The position numbers and the translations under genes are program-made. A stretch of DNA of 64,000 nucleotides from Candidatus Poribacteria bacterium (GTDB lineage: Bacteria > Poribacteria > WGA-4E > WGA-3G): NCBI GenBank assembly GCA_022826805.1, contig JAJDUH010000025.1:1-64000 (forward strand). Direction: 5' to 3'. Positions 60,523 through 64,000 of the stretch are shown piece after piece. Numbering within the stretch: the stretch's first letter is position 1; each line of letters starts with the position of its first letter. The notes beneath the pieces were generated by a model. That model did no database searches and was not told where the DNA came from. It saw only the letters and a list, made by a program, of their open reading frames with translations.

Positions 60523-61329
60523 ATGATAAAGAATTGGATAATGCTACTTGTACTAACGGTGCTGGGGGCTGTGTTAATCCCGCTTCACAGTTTCGCAGCG
60601 GTTGACAGCGCAACGGCTATCGGTGTTTGGCTTTTCGATGACGGCGATGTTAGCGATTCCAGTGGCAACGGAAACGACGGCGAACTTATGAACGGCGCAG
60701 AGGTCACCGATGGCGGCAAATGGGGAATGGCTCTCAGCCTTGATGGTGACGATGACTACGTCAATGTCGCCAGTTCTGATACTTTAGAAAGCACCGCTGC
60801 AGAATACACCGGTGTTGCGTGGGTGAAACTGCAAAGAAAAGGCGACCCGCACGGTGGGTGTTGTAATGACGACCAAATGGTGATTGCCTTTACGACCAAT
60901 TGGAATAATATTTTGAACGTCTTTGGTCCGGGTAGAGGTGGGAACCAAGGGAAAGTCGAAGTGGGTAGCCGTGAGCTGAATCCGCGTTGGCTCTTTGGAC
61001 CTACCGCTGTTAATGACGATGCGTGGCATCACCTTGCCTTCACCTATGATGGCACAAAGAAAATTCTCTATATTGACGGTGAGGTTGACATTGATCAGGA
61101 TACGACTAATGATTTCGGTGTTACAGGTGCTGATGTTCATTTAGGTGGAACACCCGGTAATAGAATCGCATTAGGGTTAATGGACGAGATGGCGATTTTT
61201 AATGTCCCGCTTGAACAAGCCGATATCCAAAACATAATGAATGATGGACTCGGTTCTGTACTCGGTTTAACACCCGTCACCCCCCTGGACCGTCTCACAA
61301 CAACGTGGGCAAACATTAAGTCCCAATAA
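60523..61329 (+). CDS. Exported LamG/concanavalin A-like protein with C-terminal WAxIK tail (second)
   Basis: A 268-residue secreted protein. A signal peptide (MLLVLTVLGAVLIPLHSFAA) precedes a LamG-like domain: AIGVWLFDDGDVSDSSGNGN, then MALSLDGDDDYVNVASS, then VAWVKLQRKGDP, DDAWHHLAFTYDGTKKILYI and GLMDEMAIFNVPLEQADIQN. A CC pair in GGCCNDDQ may form a disulfide or bind metal. The end TPVTPLDRLTTTWANIKSQ is the shared tail (Ala in place of Gly). It has the same length as the LamG protein at 46927 but is diverged. AGGAG lies 9 bases before the ATG. Confidence 0.88.
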   Translation: MIKNWIMLLVLTVLGAVLIPLHSFAAVDSATAIGVWLFDDGDVSDSSGNGNDGELMNGAEVTDGGKWGMALSLDGDDDYVNVASSDTLESTAAEYTGVAWVKLQRKGDPHGGCCNDDQMVIAFTTNWNNILNVFGPGRGGNQGKVEVGSRELNPRWLFGPTAVNDDAWHHLAFTYDGTKKILYIDGEVDIDQDTTNDFGVTGADVHLGGTPGNRIALGLMDEMAIFNVPLEQADIQNIMNDGLGSVLGLTPVTPLDRLTTTWANIKSQ

Positions 61330-61397
61330 TTACGCTGTCTCTAACAGTAGTGGGCGGAGTTCAACTTCGCCCTTCCACACATCATTTTCCTAAGCCC

Positions 61398-62558
61398 ATG
61401 ATACCCTTCAAATGCCGTCTCTTGCTTCTCATATTTTTTCAAACTTCGCTAATATTTGCGGCACCCAGATACAACCCCGAAGCAGTGCGATTATATGATG
61501 TAGGTTTACGTGCCCTTACGCATGGAGAACAGGAACAGGCACAAGCCGCTTTAGAAGAAGCGGTTGCTTTGGACGCTTCGTTGTCGGATGCACATTGTGT
61601 CTTGGGACTGATTTATAAAGGATTCGAGAAATTTCACGACGCAGCCGAGGCATTTCAGCGCGCCACGTTGGCTGATGAAACTTATATTGAGGCATACTGT
61701 GAACTCGGTGATGTCTTGCTAATTCAGTTAGGTGAATTAGCAAAGGCAAAAGTTGTGCTACAGAAAGCACTAACAATGGATGCAGACCATGCACGTGCCC
61801 GTACTTTGTTAGGTATCGTATATTTTCGTGAAAATCTAATTGACGCTGCAATCCGTGAACTTCAACACGCTGTTAATCTGGATCCTAACGCAGAAACAGC
61901 ACTTCATACACTTGGTACTGCGTTCCTTCAAAAGGAGGCATGGATATCCGCCATTGACACACTAAAGAAACTCATTGAAATGGATCCTTTTCATGCCAAA
62001 GCATATTTTAGTTTAGGAACTGCCTATCGGCGTATTGGAGAAATAGAAGCTGCACACGAAAATTTACAGCGGTTTGAAATCCTCTCCGTTGAAGAAGAAC
62101 AGTTGACACATCTCAGACGATTTGTGCGCCAAGCACCTACGAATGCAGAGGCGTGGTATCGACTCGGTAGGCTCCAACTGAAGCGGCAGCTATGGGGTGA
62201 AGCAACGGAATCACTAGAACGTTACGTTGCGCTTGCACCACAAGAAACTCAAGGATACGAAACACTCGGGTATGTTCACTTTCAACAACAGCACTACAAG
62301 CGCGCCGTGGCAATGTACCAGAAAGCAACTCAGCAGAAACCGAACGTCGCAACGTATCGCAACAGTTTAGCGGGTGCTTATTTGATGTTAGAACAGTATC
62401 CCGAAGCGATTCAACAGTATCAGACCGCTATCCGTTTAAAGCCTTCGGAACCGCGTTTTTATTTCAACTTATCTAAAGCTTATGAACTTTCCGGTGCACA
62501 GACAGAAGCCGAGAAAATCTATCGAGAATATGAACGACTTGTATCAGAATCGAAGTAA
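61398..62558 (+). CDS. Exported TPR-repeat protein
   Basis: A 386-residue protein with a signal peptide (CRLLLLIFFQTSLIFAAP) and about nine tetratricopeptide repeats covering the rest. Clear units are ALEEAVALDASLSDAHCVLG, ELQHAVNLDPNAETALHTLG, LERYVALAPQETQGYETLGY and QYQTAIRLKPSEPRFYFNLS. TPR solenoids bind other proteins. ATG 61398 is chosen over an upstream GTG because it begins the signal peptide. Its last 29 bases overlap the SUMF1-fold gene, and that gene overlaps the next, so the three form a tightly packed operon. Confidence 0.87.
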   Translation: MIPFKCRLLLLIFFQTSLIFAAPRYNPEAVRLYDVGLRALTHGEQEQAQAALEEAVALDASLSDAHCVLGLIYKGFEKFHDAAEAFQRATLADETYIEAYCELGDVLLIQLGELAKAKVVLQKALTMDADHARARTLLGIVYFRENLIDAAIRELQHAVNLDPNAETALHTLGTAFLQKEAWISAIDTLKKLIEMDPFHAKAYFSLGTAYRRIGEIEAAHENLQRFEILSVEEEQLTHLRRFVRQAPTNAEAWYRLGRLQLKRQLWGEATESLERYVALAPQETQGYETLGYVHFQQQHYKRAVAMYQKATQQKPNVATYRNSLAGAYLMLEQYPEAIQQYQTAIRLKPSEPRFYFNLSKAYELSGAQTEAEKIYREYERLVSESK

Positions 62559-63363
62559 ACGGACTTTACCTGCATTATGCTTGCTGCTTTACGTCATGTT
62601 TGGGAACACCCCTGGCGTATTAGCGGCATCTGATCTCTGTCTGATTCCTGCTGGCATCTTCACTATGGGAAGCGATGAAGAGCTGCCTAACGAGGCACCT
62701 GCACATACAATCTATCTGGATGCCTATTATATCGGTAAGACGGAAGTAACCAACGCCGAATATTATCCATTTTGGGTTGAAAATGGTGGGGCAAGTAGCG
62801 AGCATACACCTATCAGTTATGGTGATGCGTTCGGCACGTGGCCCGATCTTGCAAAATCAAAGCCAGATTACCCAGTCATCGGTGTTTCATGGCATTCTGC
62901 TGCCGCTTATGCAGCGTGGCGAGGTATGCGGCTCCCGACTGAAGCAGAATGGGAGAAAGCAGCACGCGGAACGAACGGTCGGCAGTGGCCCTGGGGGAAT
63001 ACCTTTAGACGGCGTATCAAAGGTAAAACGACTCACGCCAACATTTGGAATCAATCAGGTGGGCGTCTGCAACCGGTTGCATCTTATCCGACAGGAGCAA
63101 GCCCGTACGGTCCCCAGGATATGGCAGGTAATGTCTGGGAGTGGGTAGCCGATTGGTACTCCGAAACATTCTACCACCACAGCCCGGATCGCAATCCGAA
63201 AGGACCTGTGGTTGGCAGTCGGCGTGTTGTGAAAGGTGGTTCATGGCTGAACGGTGAGATGCTGGCGAGATGTTCAACCCGAATCGGTCAATACCCAGAA
63301 ATCGGGACCAGTTTTATCGGATTCCGCCTCGCCAAAGATGCTGCACCTTTACATGAAAAATAA
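62530..63363 (+). CDS. SUMF1/FGE-fold protein (formylglycine-generating enzyme superfamily), exported
   Basis: A 277-residue protein with an N-terminal signal peptide (LPALCLLLYVMFGNTPGVLA) and the sulfatase-modifying-factor fold: CLIPAGIFTMGSDEELPNEA, then YIGKTEVTNAEYYPF, VIGVSWHSAAAYAAW, RLPTEAEWEKAARG, PQDMAGNVWEWVADWY and RRVVKGGSWLNGE. True FGE enzymes have a Cys pair near the C terminus; here only ARCSTR supplies one Cys, so oxidation of sulfatases is unlikely. Many such proteins bind other ligands. It overlaps the TPR gene by 29 bases at the start and the CRTAC1-like gene by 11 at the end. Confidence 0.85.
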   Translation: MNDLYQNRSKRTLPALCLLLYVMFGNTPGVLAASDLCLIPAGIFTMGSDEELPNEAPAHTIYLDAYYIGKTEVTNAEYYPFWVENGGASSEHTPISYGDAFGTWPDLAKSKPDYPVIGVSWHSAAAYAAWRGMRLPTEAEWEKAARGTNGRQWPWGNTFRRRIKGKTTHANIWNQSGGRLQPVASYPTGASPYGPQDMAGNVWEWVADWYSETFYHHSPDRNPKGPVVGSRRVVKGGSWLNGEMLARCSTRIGQYPEIGTSFIGFRLAKDAAPLHEK

Positions 63364-64000
63364 GAATATATCTATCTTCATAATACTCCTCTCATGTGCC
63401 ATACCGTTGGCGGCATCCGCAGCGGTTCAATTCGTTGATGTGACTTCGGAAGCGGGGATTAATTTTCGACATATCAACGGTGCTGAAGGTGCGTATCATC
63501 TGCCTGAAACACTCGGGGCTGGTGGTGCGTTTTTCGATGCGGATAACGATGGCTACCTCGACATCTATCTCGTCAACAGTGGGTATTGGGACAAATCGTC
63601 TTCGGTGAAAAAGGCACTCAGTGTGCTCTACCGGAACAATGGTGATGGTACATTCACTGACATCACAACAACGGCGGGGGTTGGGAACCGAGGCAACTAT
63701 GGACAGGGTGCGGCGTGTGCCGATTACAACAACGATGGCAAGGTTGACCTATATGTAACCAATTTCGGAGAGAACGTTCTTTACCGTAACAATGACGACG
63801 GCACGTTTACGGATGTCACACGCGTTGCAGGGGTAGGGGATCCGGGTTGGAGTAGCAGCGCGACTTTTCTCGATTACAACCGCGATGGACATCTTGATCT
63901 GTTTGTTGTCAACTACCTTGTATATTCGATTGATGTTCCCTATCTGCCATGCGGCGAAGGCGAAACGGAGACCTATTGCCATCCCTCCCTCTTTGAAGGC
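63353..64000 (+). CDS. CRTAC1/ASPIC-type protein with FG-GAP/VCBS repeats (right edge, incomplete)
   Basis: Open from ATG 63353 to the right edge, at least 216 residues. A signal peptide (IFIILLSCAIPLAASAA) is followed by VQFVDVTSEAGINFRHING, the usual start of the ASPIC/UnbV proteins. Calcium-binding blades follow: FFDADNDGYLDIYLVN, CADYNNDGKVDLYVTNFG, YRNNDDGTFTDVT and FLDYNRDGHLDLFVVNYL. Each D-x-[DN]-x-DG-x-x-D loop can bind Ca2+. The C-terminal ASPIC domain would lie outside the window. It overlaps the SUMF1-fold gene, so it is co-translated. Confidence 0.88.
   Translation, partial: MKNKNISIFIILLSCAIPLAASAAVQFVDVTSEAGINFRHINGAEGAYHLPETLGAGGAFFDADNDGYLDIYLVNSGYWDKSSSVKKALSVLYRNNGDGTFTDITTTAGVGNRGNYGQGAACADYNNDGKVDLYVTNFGENVLYRNNDDGTFTDVTRVAGVGDPGWSSSATFLDYNRDGHLDLFVVNYLVYSIDVPYLPCGEGETETYCHPSLFEG

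Noticed and set aside
62530..63363. Calling the SUMF1-fold protein the maturase of the local sulfatase
   Set aside because: The paired cysteines of formylglycine-generating enzymes are absent.

Overview
The window looks like a chromosomal segment of an uncultured Gram-negative bacterium. It carries BamA/TamA-type and TamB-type envelope genes and beta-barrel proteins. It also carries exported LamG, Kelch and TolB-type proteins, a sulfatase, ThuA, Gfo/Idh/MocA, an SUMF1-fold protein and an ASPIC/CRTAC1-type protein. This mixture fits the Candidatus Poribacteria / PVC-like gene repertoire, but that assignment is inference from gene content. I saw no rRNA, tRNA or CRISPR array.

Layout. 0-6 kb: aldo/keto reductase, a beta-barrel gene with a broken N terminus, and an incomplete family-5 (dipeptide-type) ABC importer. 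6-9.4 kb: cupin, aquaporin, two tandem Hsp20 genes and a uridine-kinase-like P-loop kinase. 9.5-12.8 kb: a strong promoter, a Tyr-rich leader peptide and a terminator precede DAHP synthase, followed by 2-isopropylmalate synthase. 12.9-17.6 kb (minus): leucyl aminopeptidase, a cupin, and a formate dehydrogenase that reads through an in-frame TGA as selenocysteine. 17.7-25.2 kb: a duplicated-repeat lipoprotein, a BMP-family binding protein with a truncated paralogue, and a divergent nucleoside-type ABC operon. 25.3-43.9 kb (minus): a long co-directional run read HD hydrolase, TIM-barrel isomerase, selD (also selenocysteine-containing), pyrE, ymdB, xseA, xseB, dxs, tlyA, tamB-like, tamA-like. 44.2-56.9 kb: accessory genes for carbohydrate and small-molecule processing plus exported proteins. 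57-59 kb: a one-polypeptide ECF sigma factor-transmembrane-LRR fusion. 59.4-60.3 kb: a decayed island with an integrase tail and a broken MNT/HEPN pair. 60.5-64 kb: LamG, TPR, SUMF1-fold and CRTAC1-like genes; the last runs off the right edge.

How things fit together. The two selenoproteins are linked: SelD makes the selenophosphate needed to insert Sec into FdhA and into SelD itself. The DAHP synthase has the N-terminal extension typical of Tyr-inhibited enzymes, and its leader peptide is Tyr-rich, so tyrosine may control both transcription and activity. Four exported proteins of different folds share a C-terminal tail of the form L-x-T/L-T/S-W-G/A-x-I/L-K, which may be a sorting or anchoring signal. 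The intergenic spaces are full of dispersed repeats. They include a 132-bp element with a perfect 9-bp target duplication, and a family in which conserved flanks enclose perfect hairpins whose stem sequence differs from copy to copy.
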